A stretch of DNA of 64,000 nucleotides from Bradyrhizobium sp. BR13661 (GCF_029892425.1 NZ_JARXWB010000011.1:181205-245204), one strand, 5' to 3'. Positions 1 to 8,012 are shown, counted from the stretch's first letter. The notes: generated from the letters alone by a model not told the origin. Made by a program: numbers and translations.

Positions 1-11
1 GGAGATTCGCC

Positions 12-323
12 ATGGCCCTGCAGCTTCGACCGAACTGCGAATATTGCGACCGCGACCTGCCGCCCGACGCAACGGATGCGCGGATCTGCTCTTATGAATG
101 CACGTTCTGTGCGGAATGCGTCGAGACAAAGCTCTCCAACGTCTGCCCGAACTGCGGCGGCGGCTTCGCGCCGCGCCCGATCAGACCGACGCAGGAATGG
201 CGGCCGGGTGTTTGCACGACCAAGCAGGCGCCGTCAGACAAGCGGGTGCATCTGAAGTATAGCCTCGACGACGTTGCCGCGCATTGCGCGCGGGTGCGCG
301 ACGTGCCGCCGGAGCGGCGGTAG
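12..323 (+). CDS. DUF1272 family small Cys-rich protein
   Basis: A 103-aa protein of the DUF1272 family, whose function is not known. The first 60 residues carry five CxxC or CxxxC-type pairs (CEYC, CSYEC, CAEC, CPNC among them), as in a compact zinc-ribbon protein, so it probably binds one or two zinc ions in the cytoplasm. There is no signal peptide or membrane segment. The ATG at 12 follows a GGAG at good spacing. It converges on fahA with only two bases between the stop codons, so the two genes are unlikely to be co-regulated. The family call is from the Cys pattern and overall length; the zinc binding is inferred. Confidence 0.85.
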   Translation: MALQLRPNCEYCDRDLPPDATDARICSYECTFCAECVETKLSNVCPNCGGGFAPRPIRPTQEWRPGVCTTKQAPSDKRVHLKYSLDDVAAHCARVRDVPPERR

Positions 324-325
324 GC

Positions 326-1597
326 TCACTCCGCCGCCACAATCGTCCCCTCGACCTCGCCGAAGCCGACGCGGTAGCCGTTGCCCTGGCACCAGCCGCG
401 CATCACGAGGCTGTCGCCGTCCTCCAGGAATGAGCGCTTGACGCCGCCGGGCAATTCCACCGGCTCGGTGCCGTTCCAGCTGATCTCCAAAAGGCTGCCG
501 CGCTGGTTCTTTTCCGGGCCGGAGATGGTGCCGCTGCCGAGGAGGTCGCCGACATTCATGGCGCAGCCGGAGGACGCGTGGTGCATCAGCTGCTGCACCG
601 AGGACCAGTACATGTATTTGAAATTGGTGCGGCTGATGCCGGCCGGCGCGTTGGCGCCGGTGGCGCGCAGGGAGACATCGAGCTCCAGATCGTAGTTCTG
701 CGGCTTGGCCTGCTTGAGATAATCGAGCGGCACCGGCTCCTGCACCGGCCCGTCGAGGCGGAACGGCTCCAGCGCCTCGCGCGTCACGACCCACGGGCTG
801 ATCGAGGTCGCGAAAGCTTTTGCGAGGAACGGCCCGAGCGGCACATATTCCCATTGCTGGATATCGCGCGCGCTCCAGTCGTTGAGCAGCACGAAACCAA
901 AAATCATGTCCTCGGCCTGTTGCTCGGTCAGCATGCCGCCCATCGGCGAGGGCTGGCCGATGACGACACCCATTTCGAGCTCGAAATCGAGCCGCTTGCA
1001 GGGTCCGAAGCTCGGCACCTCGACATTCGGCGGCTTCAGCTGCCCACGCGGCCGTTTCACCTTGGTGCCTGACACGACGACCGTCGAGGCGCGGCCGTTA
1101 TAGGCGATCGGCATGTGCAGCCAGTTCGGCTGCAGCGCATTGTCCTTGCCGCGGAACATCACGCCGACATTGGTGGCGTGCTCCTTCGAGGAATAGAAGT
1201 CGGTGTAGCCGGAGACCGCGAATGGCAGATGCAGCTTTGCATCCCGCATCGGCACCAGCGTTTGGCTGCGCAGCTCCTCGTTGTCGCGCAATTCCGGATG
1301 ATCGTGGCGCAACAGTTCGCTGATCCGCGCCCGGGTCCTGCTCCAGACCTTTGGTCCGAGCGCCATGAAGGCATTCAGCGAGGGGCCGGAGAACACACCG
1401 AGCGGGCCGACATCGAGCCGCGAGTCCTGCTCCAGCTCCCAGAGATCGAGCACGTAATCGCCGATCGCGACGCCGACGCGCTGCGTCGGATTGCCAGGGG
1501 TCGAGAACACGCCATAGGGCAGGTTCTGGATCGGAAAGTCGGAGGTGGGATCGACGGCGATAAAGGAGCGGAGGCTGGGGTCGTTGGGGTGAGGCAT
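326..1597 (-). CDS. fahA: fumarylacetoacetase
   Basis: 423 aa, the normal length for fumarylacetoacetate hydrolase, which cleaves fumarylacetoacetate to fumarate and acetoacetate as the last step of tyrosine/homogentisate breakdown in the cytoplasm. An N-terminal domain (about residues 10-115) precedes the FAA hydrolase domain, which has the metal-ligand motif in LDFELEMGVVIG and the conserved NDWSARDIQ stretch. I chose the ATG at 1597 (MPHPNDPSLRS); the frame stays open upstream, but that part lies inside a palindromic repeat and does not look like family sequence. It is last in the operon, after hmgA, with 147 bp between them occupied by the repeat. Maleylacetoacetate isomerase, needed between HmgA and this enzyme, is not in the window. 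Confidence 0.95.
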   Translation of the reverse strand: MPHPNDPSLRSFIAVDPTSDFPIQNLPYGVFSTPGNPTQRVGVAIGDYVLDLWELEQDSRLDVGPLGVFSGPSLNAFMALGPKVWSRTRARISELLRHDHPELRDNEELRSQTLVPMRDAKLHLPFAVSGYTDFYSSKEHATNVGVMFRGKDNALQPNWLHMPIAYNGRASTVVVSGTKVKRPRGQLKPPNVEVPSFGPCKRLDFELEMGVVIGQPSPMGGMLTEQQAEDMIFGFVLLNDWSARDIQQWEYVPLGPFLAKAFATSISPWVVTREALEPFRLDGPVQEPVPLDYLKQAKPQNYDLELDVSLRATGANAPAGISRTNFKYMYWSSVQQLMHHASSGCAMNVGDLLGSGTISGPEKNQRGSLLEISWNGTEPVELPGGVKRSFLEDGDSLVMRGWCQGNGYRVGFGEVEGTIVAAE

Positions 1598-1634
1598 TGG
1601 GTTTCCTGCCGGATAACTCGACGGTTTCTCCACC

Positions 1635-1736
1635 GTCATTCCGGGGCGCGCGTAGCGCGAGCCCGGAATCCATTCATCCACGTAACCGGTGGTGCAATGG
1701 ATTCCGGGCCTGCGCCTTCGGCGCATCCCGGAATGA
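1635..1736. repeat. palindromic intergenic element, CGTCATTCCGGGG type (copy 1)
   Basis: The outer arms GTCATTCCGGG and CCCGGAATGAC are inverted repeats, with inner pairs around CCGGAATCCAT and ATGGATTCCGG. The transcript could form a long hairpin. The element fills most of the hmgA-fahA gap. Related copies lie at 24089-24237 and 47675-47776. Confidence 0.85.
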
Positions 1737-1744
1737 CGAAATCA

Positions 1745-3091
1745 TTACGGCCTGTTCGGGTCGAACCGCTTCTCCAGGCCCTTCCAGCAATCCGCGTAAT
1801 CGTCCTGGAGCGTCGACGCGTTTGCGGCATGCGCTGTGACGCGCTGCGGGTAGCGGGTCTCGAACATGAAGGCCATCGTTCCGGTCAGCTTCACCGGCTT
1901 CAATTCGCCATTGCTGGCGTGCTCGAAGGCGTCGCGATCGGGGCCGTGCGGCAGCATGCAATTGTGCAGGCTCATACCGCCCGGCACAAAGCCCTGCGGC
2001 TTGGCGTCGTAGACACCGTAGATCAGGCCCATGAACTCACTCATGATGTTCATGTGATACCAGGGCGGACGGAAGGTATTGTCGGCGACCATCCAGCGCT
2101 CGGGGAAGATCACGAAATCGATATTCGCCGTGCCCGCCGTCTCCGACGGCGAGGTCAGCACCGTGAAGATCGAGGGATCAGGATGATCGAACCCGATCGC
2201 ACCTACGGGAGAGAACGTGCGCAGATCGTATTTGTACGGCGCATAATTGCCGTGCCAGGCGACGACGTCGATTGGCGAATGCGGCAAAGTGGTCTTGAAC
2301 AGCGAGCCGCCCCATTTCACGAACAGCTCGGTCGGCGTGTCCTTGTCCTCGTAGTTCGCCACCGGCGTGAGGAAGTCGCGTGCATTGGCGAGGCAATTGG
2401 CACCGATCGGGCCGCGCTCCGGCAGCGTGAAGGCGCCACCATAGTTCTCGCAGAGATAACCGCGCGCCGGCCCATTCGGAATCTCGACGCGGAACTTGAC
2501 GCCACGCGGGATCACCACGATCTCGCCGGGCTCGGCATCGATGCGGCCGAACTCGGTGACGAGGCGCAAATTTCCCTGCTGAAGCACGAACATCAGCTCA
2601 CCGTCGGCATTGTAGAAGTGCTGGTCCACCATCGACTTGGTGATGAGGTAGACATGCGCGGCCATGCCGGCCTGCGTATTGACGTCACCGGCCGTCGTCA
2701 TCGTCTGCACGCCCTGGACGAAGGTGACCTCCTCCTTCGGCAGCGGCGTCGGATCCCAGCGCAGCTGCGCGATCGGCAAATCGTATTCGTGGCACGGCGC
2801 CGAGCGCCACAACCCGGCATCGACCTTCTCGAAGCGGCCGGAGTGCTTCACCGAGGGGCGGATGCGATAGAGCCAGGAGCGCTCATTGGTGCCGCGCGGC
2901 GCGGTGAACGGCGAGCCGGAAAGCTGCTCGGCATAGAGGCCATAGGCGCAGCGCTGCGGCGAGTTGCGCCCGATCGGCAGCGCACCGGGCAGTGCCTCGG
3001 TCTCGAAGCTGTTGCCGAAGCCGGACATGTAACCCGGCGTCACCTGGGCGGAGCTTCGGATGATCTGATCAGGCGAGGTATTGATGTTCAT
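1745..3091 (-). CDS. hmgA: homogentisate 1,2-dioxygenase
   Basis: 448 aa, the typical length. It opens the ring of homogentisate to maleylacetoacetate with O2 and Fe(II). The iron-binding region is clear: RPPWYHMNIMSEFMG holds the first His and the Glu ligands, and the His of LPHGPDRDAFEH is the other ligand. The MSGFGNSFETEALPGALP start region is also typical. The ATG at 3091 is preceded by an AGGAGG Shine-Dalgarno sequence; a longer upstream start would run into the preceding gene. It begins 2 bp after the stop of the MBL-fold gene, so the two are in one operon. fahA follows downstream. Confidence 0.97.
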   Translation of the reverse strand: MNINTSPDQIIRSSAQVTPGYMSGFGNSFETEALPGALPIGRNSPQRCAYGLYAEQLSGSPFTAPRGTNERSWLYRIRPSVKHSGRFEKVDAGLWRSAPCHEYDLPIAQLRWDPTPLPKEEVTFVQGVQTMTTAGDVNTQAGMAAHVYLITKSMVDQHFYNADGELMFVLQQGNLRLVTEFGRIDAEPGEIVVIPRGVKFRVEIPNGPARGYLCENYGGAFTLPERGPIGANCLANARDFLTPVANYEDKDTPTELFVKWGGSLFKTTLPHSPIDVVAWHGNYAPYKYDLRTFSPVGAIGFDHPDPSIFTVLTSPSETAGTANIDFVIFPERWMVADNTFRPPWYHMNIMSEFMGLIYGVYDAKPQGFVPGGMSLHNCMLPHGPDRDAFEHASNGELKPVKLTGTMAFMFETRYPQRVTAHAANASTLQDDYADCWKGLEKRFDPNRP

Positions 3092-3093
3092 GA

Positions 3094-4050
3094 CTATCCT
3101 CCTCCTTGCAGGGCGGCCCACATTTCCTGGTCGCGCTTGTCGGTCCAGATCACGGGATCGTCGATCCCCGACGCTTCGTCATAGGCGCGCGACACGTTGA
3201 ACGGCAGGCAGTGCTCGTAGATGGCGAAGCTGTGGAATTTCGGATCCATCACCTCGCGCGTCGCCGCCATCGATTCCTTTAAGCTGCGGCCCTTGGCAAC
3301 CGAGATCTCGGCAGCACCATAGAGCGAGGTGACGAAGTCGCGCGTCATCGCGATGGCTTCGCGAACCGTGGCGGTGCCCTTCAACGCATCGCCGCGGCCG
3401 GGCGCGATCGCCTTGGGATTGAAGTTACGGATCTCGTTCAGCGTCATCGGCCATTCGCGCAAATGCGCATCGCCGCAATAGCAGGCCGAGTGATATTCGA
3501 TGAGATCGCCGGAGAACATGACTTCAGCGTCCGGCACCCAGGCGACGATGTCGCCGGAGGTATGGCCGGCCCCTAACTGCATCAGCCGCACCTCGCGCTT
3601 GCCGAGATAGATCGACATCTCGCCTTCGAAGGTCAGCGTCGGCCAAGTCAGCCCGGGAATGCTCGCCGCGTCCTGGAACAGCCGCGGGAAACGGCCATAT
3701 TCGGAATCCCAATCCTGCTGGCCGCGCTCCTCGATCAGGCGATAGGTTTCCTGCGAGGCAACAATGCCCTGCGCCTTGTAGGCGGAGGCGCCGAGCACGC
3801 GCACGGCGTGATAATGCGACAGTACGACATATTTGATCGGCTTGTCGGTGACGGTCTTGACGCGCTCGATCACCTTGTTGGCCATGGCCGGCGTGGCCTG
3901 CGCGTCGAACACGAGGCAACTATCGTCGCCGACGATAACAGCCGTGTTGGGGTCGCCCTCCGCGGTGAAGGCGTAGAGATCGGTGCCGATCTCGGAGAAG
4001 GTGATCTTCTTCTCGGAGAGATCGCCGGTGGATGCGAAGTTCTTCGCCAT
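3094..4050 (-). CDS. MBL-fold protein with incomplete metal site
   Basis: 318 aa, metallo-beta-lactamase fold. Of the canonical ligands, His79, His81, His163 (GAGHTSGD) and Asp182 (FSGDLIEYH) are present. The HxHxDH motif reads HYHAVR (Asp to Val83, His to Arg84) and the last His (PGHG) is Arg219 in PGRGD. All three ligands specific to the second metal are therefore gone, and at most a mononuclear site is expected. The ATG at 4050 has AAGGA seven bases upstream; a TTG one codon earlier is less likely. It lies between the DUF2783 gene and hmgA in the homogentisate operon, which suggests a role in aromatic catabolism, but its substrate is unknown. Confidence 0.85.
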   Translation of the reverse strand: MAKNFASTGDLSEKKITFSEIGTDLYAFTAEGDPNTAVIVGDDSCLVFDAQATPAMANKVIERVKTVTDKPIKYVVLSHYHAVRVLGASAYKAQGIVASQETYRLIEERGQQDWDSEYGRFPRLFQDAASIPGLTWPTLTFEGEMSIYLGKREVRLMQLGAGHTSGDIVAWVPDAEVMFSGDLIEYHSACYCGDAHLREWPMTLNEIRNFNPKAIAPGRGDALKGTATVREAIAMTRDFVTSLYGAAEISVAKGRSLKESMAATREVMDPKFHSFAIYEHCLPFNVSRAYDEASGIDDPVIWTDKRDQEMWAALQGGG

Positions 4051-4085
4051 CAATTCATCCTTAGGTCTTTGCTTTGAGTTCCGGG

Positions 4086-4310
4086 TTATTGTTGTTGCTG
4101 CTGTTGCTGGTGTCCGTCGATCATCCTGCGCTTCGCCAACACGAGCGCCTCCCGCAGCACGTCGATGTCGCCGATATGGTTGGCGAGGATCAGCACCAGC
4201 GCCGCGTCGAAATCGGCGCTCTGCTCCTCGGTGAGGCCACGATGCGCCTCGACGATGGCGCGAAAGGCGTCGTCTGGCCGCGCGAAGTTGGAGCTGGTGG
4301 AGAGTGGCAT
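4086..4310 (-). CDS. DUF2783 small protein, possible hydroxylase coupling component
   Basis: 74 aa, mostly helical by appearance, ending in His followed by seven glutamines just before the stop codon. It resembles the DUF2783 family, which is often found next to class A flavin hydroxylases. The ATG at 4310 is preceded by GAGG at five bases; an upstream ATG would overlap the hydroxylase stop. It sits 8 bp after the FAD hydroxylase gene and 35 bp before the MBL-fold gene, so it is translated within the same operon. In Pseudomonas putida U the 3-hydroxyphenylacetate 6-hydroxylase has a large flavoprotein (MhaA) and a very small coupling protein (MhaB). Size and position fit MhaB, but that equivalence is my inference. 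Confidence 0.75.
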   Translation of the reverse strand: MPLSTSSNFARPDDAFRAIVEAHRGLTEEQSADFDAALVLILANHIGDIDVLREALVLAKRRMIDGHQQQQQQQ

Positions 4311-4318
4311 CTCAAACC

Positions 4319-5935
4319 TCAATTCAGACCTGCGGCCCGCGACAGCGCGGCCGCAATTGCCGCGCGTGTCGGATGGCGGAAACGTGCGGCAACATAGCCA
4401 TCCGGTCTCAGCAGATAGGCGGTGCCTGGCTCGGCGTCGTAGCGTTTCGCGACGAGGCCCTGGGGATCGGCAAGCCCGCGTTCGCCGCCAACGCGGATAT
4501 CCTTGACGCCGTCGGGCGCCTCGATCGCTGCGCCATTGCTGAACGACAGCAAGGTGAAATCCGTTCCGCCCTTGCGAAAAGCATCCGTGAGATAGGCCTT
4601 TTCACCCACCGGCGCATCGAGCATGGAACAGCCCGGCGATGGCCCGCCGCGCCAAGCATCCGCATCGCGCGATGATAGCGGCGAGTCATAGCTGCACGGC
4701 ACCGAGAGCCGGCCGCCATTGACCATGCGTTTGCCGAACTCGGTCTCCTTGGCGAGCGACAGCACCGCCTTGCGCAGCCGCGCCTCCTGGTGCGAGTTCG
4801 GCGCCATGAAATCGGTCGAGCGGGTGGATTCGCGGATGTTCTCGTCGGCGGCGAGGCTGCGCTCGACATGGTAGCTCTCGAGCAGGCTCGCGGGCGAGGT
4901 GCCGAGCAGCACGCGATCGAGCTTCCAGGCGAGATTTTCGGCGTCCTCGAGTCCCGAATTGGCGCCGCGCGCGCCAAAGGGCGAGACCTGATGCGCCGAA
5001 TCGCCGGCAAAGATCACGCGGCCATGGATGAAGCGGTCCATCCGCCGGCACTGGAATTTGTAGAGCGAAATCCACTCGAACTCGAACTTGTCGTGACCAA
5101 GCATGCGCGCGATGCGCGGCCGCACGTTTTCCGGCTTCTTCTCGACGACCGGATCAGCATAGCGATTGAGCTGGAGATCGATGCGCCAGACGTCGTCCGG
5201 CTGCTTGTGCAGGAGCGCCGAGCGCCCGGGATGAAAGGGCGGATCGAACCAGAACCAGCGCTCGGTCGGGAATTCCGCCGTCATCTTGACGTCGGCGATC
5301 AGGAACTGATCCTCGAACACCTGCCCCGCGAACTCGGCGCCGACCATCTGCCGCAGCGAGGAGCGCGCGCCATCGCAGGCGACGACATATTGCGCGTGCA
5401 GGCGATAGGCGCCATCGGGTGTTTCGATCATCAACACAGCGGATTCGTTGCGCTGCTCGACCGCGATCACCTTGTTGCGCCAGCGCAGGTCGATCGCGGG
5501 CAGATCGCTGATGCGGTCGACCAGATAGGCTTCGGCGTAATATTGCTGGAGATTGATGAAGGCCGGCCGCTTGTGCCCGTCCTCCGGGAGCAGATTGAAC
5601 TGGTAGAGCTGGGACTCGCCGTGAAAGATGCGGCCGACACTCCACACCACGCCCTTGTCGACCATGCGGTCGCCGACGCCGAGCCGGTCCCAATATTCCA
5701 GCGAGCGCTTGGAGAAGCAGATCGCACGCGAGCCCTCGCCGATGCGGTCGGCATCGTCCAGAAGGACGACGCGCTGGCCGCGCTGGGCGAGATCGATCGC
5801 CAGCGACAACCCGACGGGGCCCGCACCGACGATCACGACCGGGTGCTCCGCCGGGCTCGAGCCGGGGCGGTCCTGATCGGGGTGACGGCGGTAGCCGAAC
5901 TGGGTCTTCGCGTGAGGGGTATTGGCCGGCGCCAT
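4319..5935 (-). CDS. FAD-dependent aromatic hydroxylase, class A (MhaA/MhpA-like)
   Basis: 538 aa, cytoplasmic. Three class A flavoprotein monooxygenase motifs are visible: GAGPVGLSLA for the FAD Rossmann fold near residue 38, ACDGARSSLR (DG motif), and FAGDSAHQVSPFGARGANSG (GD motif). The C-terminal thioredoxin-like tail of phenol-hydroxylase relatives is also present. Such enzymes use NAD(P)H and O2 to hydroxylate a phenolic ring. It is first in an operon ending in hmgA and fahA, so the likely product is homogentisate, for example from 3-hydroxyphenylacetate; the substrate is inferred from context only. It is transcribed divergently from a MarR gene, with a dyad operator candidate in the 111-bp gap. 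Confidence 0.88.
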   Translation of the reverse strand: MAPANTPHAKTQFGYRRHPDQDRPGSSPAEHPVVIVGAGPVGLSLAIDLAQRGQRVVLLDDADRIGEGSRAICFSKRSLEYWDRLGVGDRMVDKGVVWSVGRIFHGESQLYQFNLLPEDGHKRPAFINLQQYYAEAYLVDRISDLPAIDLRWRNKVIAVEQRNESAVLMIETPDGAYRLHAQYVVACDGARSSLRQMVGAEFAGQVFEDQFLIADVKMTAEFPTERWFWFDPPFHPGRSALLHKQPDDVWRIDLQLNRYADPVVEKKPENVRPRIARMLGHDKFEFEWISLYKFQCRRMDRFIHGRVIFAGDSAHQVSPFGARGANSGLEDAENLAWKLDRVLLGTSPASLLESYHVERSLAADENIRESTRSTDFMAPNSHQEARLRKAVLSLAKETEFGKRMVNGGRLSVPCSYDSPLSSRDADAWRGGPSPGCSMLDAPVGEKAYLTDAFRKGGTDFTLLSFSNGAAIEAPDGVKDIRVGGERGLADPQGLVAKRYDAEPGTAYLLRPDGYVAARFRHPTRAAIAAALSRAAGLN

Positions 5936-5978
5936 TACACGAACCTCGGCTCTGGTCAGAAGAGGACTGATCTGCTAG

Positions 5979-5998
5979 ATAGTCTCACGTGCAACTAT
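5979..5998. promoter_or_regulatory. candidate MarR operator
   Basis: A 20-bp interrupted dyad, ATAGT-N2-CACGTG-N2-ACTAT, lies between the divergent hydroxylase and MarR genes. Its size and symmetry fit a MarR dimer site; binding by the neighbouring regulator is inferred. Confidence 0.55.
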
Positions 5999-6046
5999 TT
6001 TGGACCGGAGCCGGCCGGCCGTCAACTGGAATTCGGAGCGCTCTCC

Positions 6047-6589
6047 TTGGCGAGGACATCCAGCGACATCGCGCTGAAGACACGCGGAGCCGATAAAGCT
6101 TCATCGTGGCCGAAGGCGCGGCTCGATCTGTTCAAATTCGTGCCGTTCCGGCTCAACCGGCTCGCGGCGGAGGTCAGTTCCGCGCTCGCGGTCGAGTATC
6201 AGGGGCGGCATGGCCTCGACATTCCGGCCTGGCGCGTCATCGCGACACTCGGCTTCCGCAACGATGCGTGCAGCGCGCAGTTCATCTCGCAATGCACCCG
6301 CACGCACAAATCAACGATCAGCCGCGCGGTGACCACGTTGCTGCATGACGGCCTGATCGAGCGGGTCGAGAACGAAGCCGACCGCCGTGAATTCCGCCTG
6401 CAGCTGACGGAAAAGGGCCGCGCGCTCTACGAGGAGCTGTTCCCGCAATTGCTGCGGCGGGAAGACGAGATTTTGGCGTGCCTCTCCGCACAAGAGCGCA
6501 AGCAGCTCTCCGCCCTGCTCGGCAAGATCGAGGAAAGTCTCGACCTGATCCAGACCAGCGAAGAGGCGGATGCCAAGCAGGCGTATTAA
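6047..6589 (+). CDS. MarR family transcriptional regulator
   Basis: 180 aa. A winged helix-turn-helix is visible in the middle: helices around RVIATLGF and STISRAVTTLLHDGLIERVENEADRR, the last part being the wing with the usual D-R-R. It likely senses an aromatic compound and controls the divergent homogentisate operon. There is no in-frame ATG at a sensible place. I chose TTG at 6047, which follows GGAG at about eight bases; the frame is open far upstream, but that part is antisense to the hydroxylase. The start is the weakest part of this call, the family is clear. Confidence 0.85.
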   Translation: MARTSSDIALKTRGADKASSWPKARLDLFKFVPFRLNRLAAEVSSALAVEYQGRHGLDIPAWRVIATLGFRNDACSAQFISQCTRTHKSTISRAVTTLLHDGLIERVENEADRREFRLQLTEKGRALYEELFPQLLRREDEILACLSAQERKQLSALLGKIEESLDLIQTSEEADAKQAY

Positions 6590-6645
6590 GGCTGTACCCA
6601 TGGAGGCGCAGACGCTTCGACCGGTTGAGAACGCTTGGTGGGCTC

Positions 6646-7389
6646 GTGAAGGCACTGGCTTATATCGCGGCGCTCCTCGTGGCATTTGGCGCAACGCGCG
6701 CCTACGCTGCTGACATCGGCTATCTGGCTCCCCCCGGAATAGCTGCGAGCGAGTTTCCCGCACCCCAGCGCCCTGTTGCACGGATCGTCAGCGCACGCCG
6801 CGCCGCCGAAGAGCGCCGCGACGCCCTCAACGAGGCCGGTCAGATCGCACGTGCTCTCGAACTGAAACCAGGCATGACGGTCGGCGACATCGGAGCGGGC
6901 AGCGGCTACCACACGGTCAGGCTCTCGCGCCTCGTCGGAGCCGCCGGCTCCGTCATTGCCCAGGACGTCACGCGGGACTACCTCGTCGAGCTCGCAAAGC
7001 GAACAGAACTTCTGAAGTTGACGAACGTGCAATTCGCGCTCGGCGAACCACACGACCCGCGCCTGCCCGCTTCCTCGCTGGATGCCGCAATCCTCGTGCA
7101 CATGTATCACGAGATCGCCCAGCCCTATGCCTTCCTCTACAATCTCGCGCCTGCCTTGAAGCAGGGCGCGCGGGTCGGGATTGTCGATCTCGAGCTTCCG
7201 ACGTCGAAGCACGGCACGCCGATCGAGCTGTTGCGCTGCGAACTGACCGCCGTCGGCTATCGCGAGGTCGCCGCATATCAGCTCGCAGGAGACACAGGAT
7301 ATCTGGCGATATTCTCTCCGCCGGAGCCAGCGGCGCGAAAATCTCCCGGCGATATCGTTGCTTGCAGGGATCCTGCCGGCACTCGTTGA
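6646..7389 (+). CDS. secreted class I SAM methyltransferase-fold protein
   Basis: 247 aa starting at GTG 6646. The N-terminus (MKALAYIAALLVAFGATRAYA) is a clear Sec signal peptide ending AYA-AD, followed by a SAM-methyltransferase core with motif I (VGDIGAGSGYHT near residue 87) and a post-I acidic region (VIAQDV). It belongs to the predicted methyltransferases of the COG4798 type. Export is odd because S-adenosylmethionine is cytoplasmic, so it may bind another ligand or stay tethered in the membrane. A longer start would destroy the signal peptide. It lies 56 bp after marR on the same strand, which does not by itself prove co-transcription. Its substrate is unknown. Confidence 0.75.
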   Translation: MKALAYIAALLVAFGATRAYAADIGYLAPPGIAASEFPAPQRPVARIVSARRAAEERRDALNEAGQIARALELKPGMTVGDIGAGSGYHTVRLSRLVGAAGSVIAQDVTRDYLVELAKRTELLKLTNVQFALGEPHDPRLPASSLDAAILVHMYHEIAQPYAFLYNLAPALKQGARVGIVDLELPTSKHGTPIELLRCELTAVGYREVAAYQLAGDTGYLAIFSPPEPAARKSPGDIVACRDPAGTR

Positions 7390-7678
7390 CATCACGCCCG
7401 CCGTCCGTCTCGAAGGCTGAACACGTCCGAAGAGGAGCTCAGACCGGAAGTCGCCGGTTGAGACTCAAACGGGAGATTTTGATCCTGAGTAAAACTGACC
7501 TTGGCGCTAACCGTGATCTTGGTGGAGTTCTCGAACGCATATAATCGTGCGACGATAGCGATCGAGCCCGCGAACCGGGCGATGTAGAGAGGCAAGTCAG
7601 TATCGGCGAATCTACCGCGCGCCGCCTTGTGGGCGGGTTTCTCATTGATTAAAATTTTGACTTTTCAGGGGGGATTGA

Positions 7679-7939
7679 ATGCGATTTGCCATGTGCCTTT
7701 TAATCGGGGCATTGAGCCTCGTTTCTATTGAGACCGCGTCGGCCCGCTCATGCACCGAACAAGGAGCAGAGTGTGTTGGTTGGGCAAAAGCGAACGTTCC
7801 AGATGCGGCAAGGCAGGGCCCGGCTATCGCCGTCTGTCGGGCAGAAATCCCAAAATGCAAAGCGCGTTGCAAGGCTGGCGAGAAATACTTCGTCGGTATT
7901 GGCGGTTCTAACCGGTATCCAATTGATACGTGCAATTGA
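7679..7939 (+). CDS. small secreted Cys-rich protein
   Basis: 86 aa, unrecognised. It begins with a signal peptide (MRFAMCLLIGALSLVSIETASA) and the mature part has six cysteines in about 60 residues, enough for three disulfide bonds in the periplasm or outside the cell. A strong purine-rich ribosome site (AGGGGGGATTG) precedes the ATG. It stands alone: 289 bp of AT-richer sequence lies upstream and a strong terminator downstream, so it is probably monocistronic. Its function is unknown. Confidence 0.75.
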   Translation: MRFAMCLLIGALSLVSIETASARSCTEQGAECVGWAKANVPDAARQGPAIAVCRAEIPKCKARCKAGEKYFVGIGGSNRYPIDTCN

Positions 7940-7985
7940 GGCCACCCTGCTAGTTGGCAGTCTTGCACGATACACTCGGTAACCT

Positions 7986-8012
7986 GAGACCGCCTCAGTT
8001 GGCGGTCTCTTT
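7986..8012 (+). terminator. rho-independent terminator
   Basis: A perfect 9-bp stem, GAGACCGCC / GGCGGTCTC, with a 6-nt loop is followed by TTT. It lies 47 bp after the small Cys-rich gene and reads in its direction. It may also stop transcription from the convergent lactonase gene. Confidence 0.8.

Noticed and set aside
1115..3184. A 689-codon plus-strand reading frame over hmgA and fahA
   Set aside because: It is antisense to two certain enzymes, is very Arg/Gly/Asp-rich and lacks any domain; such frames arise from GC3 bias on the opposite strand.
7392..7595. A 67-codon minus-strand frame starting TTG, partly protein-like (TKITVSAKVSF)
   Set aside because: No ribosome site, no family, and the C-terminal part is low quality; I could not separate it from chance.
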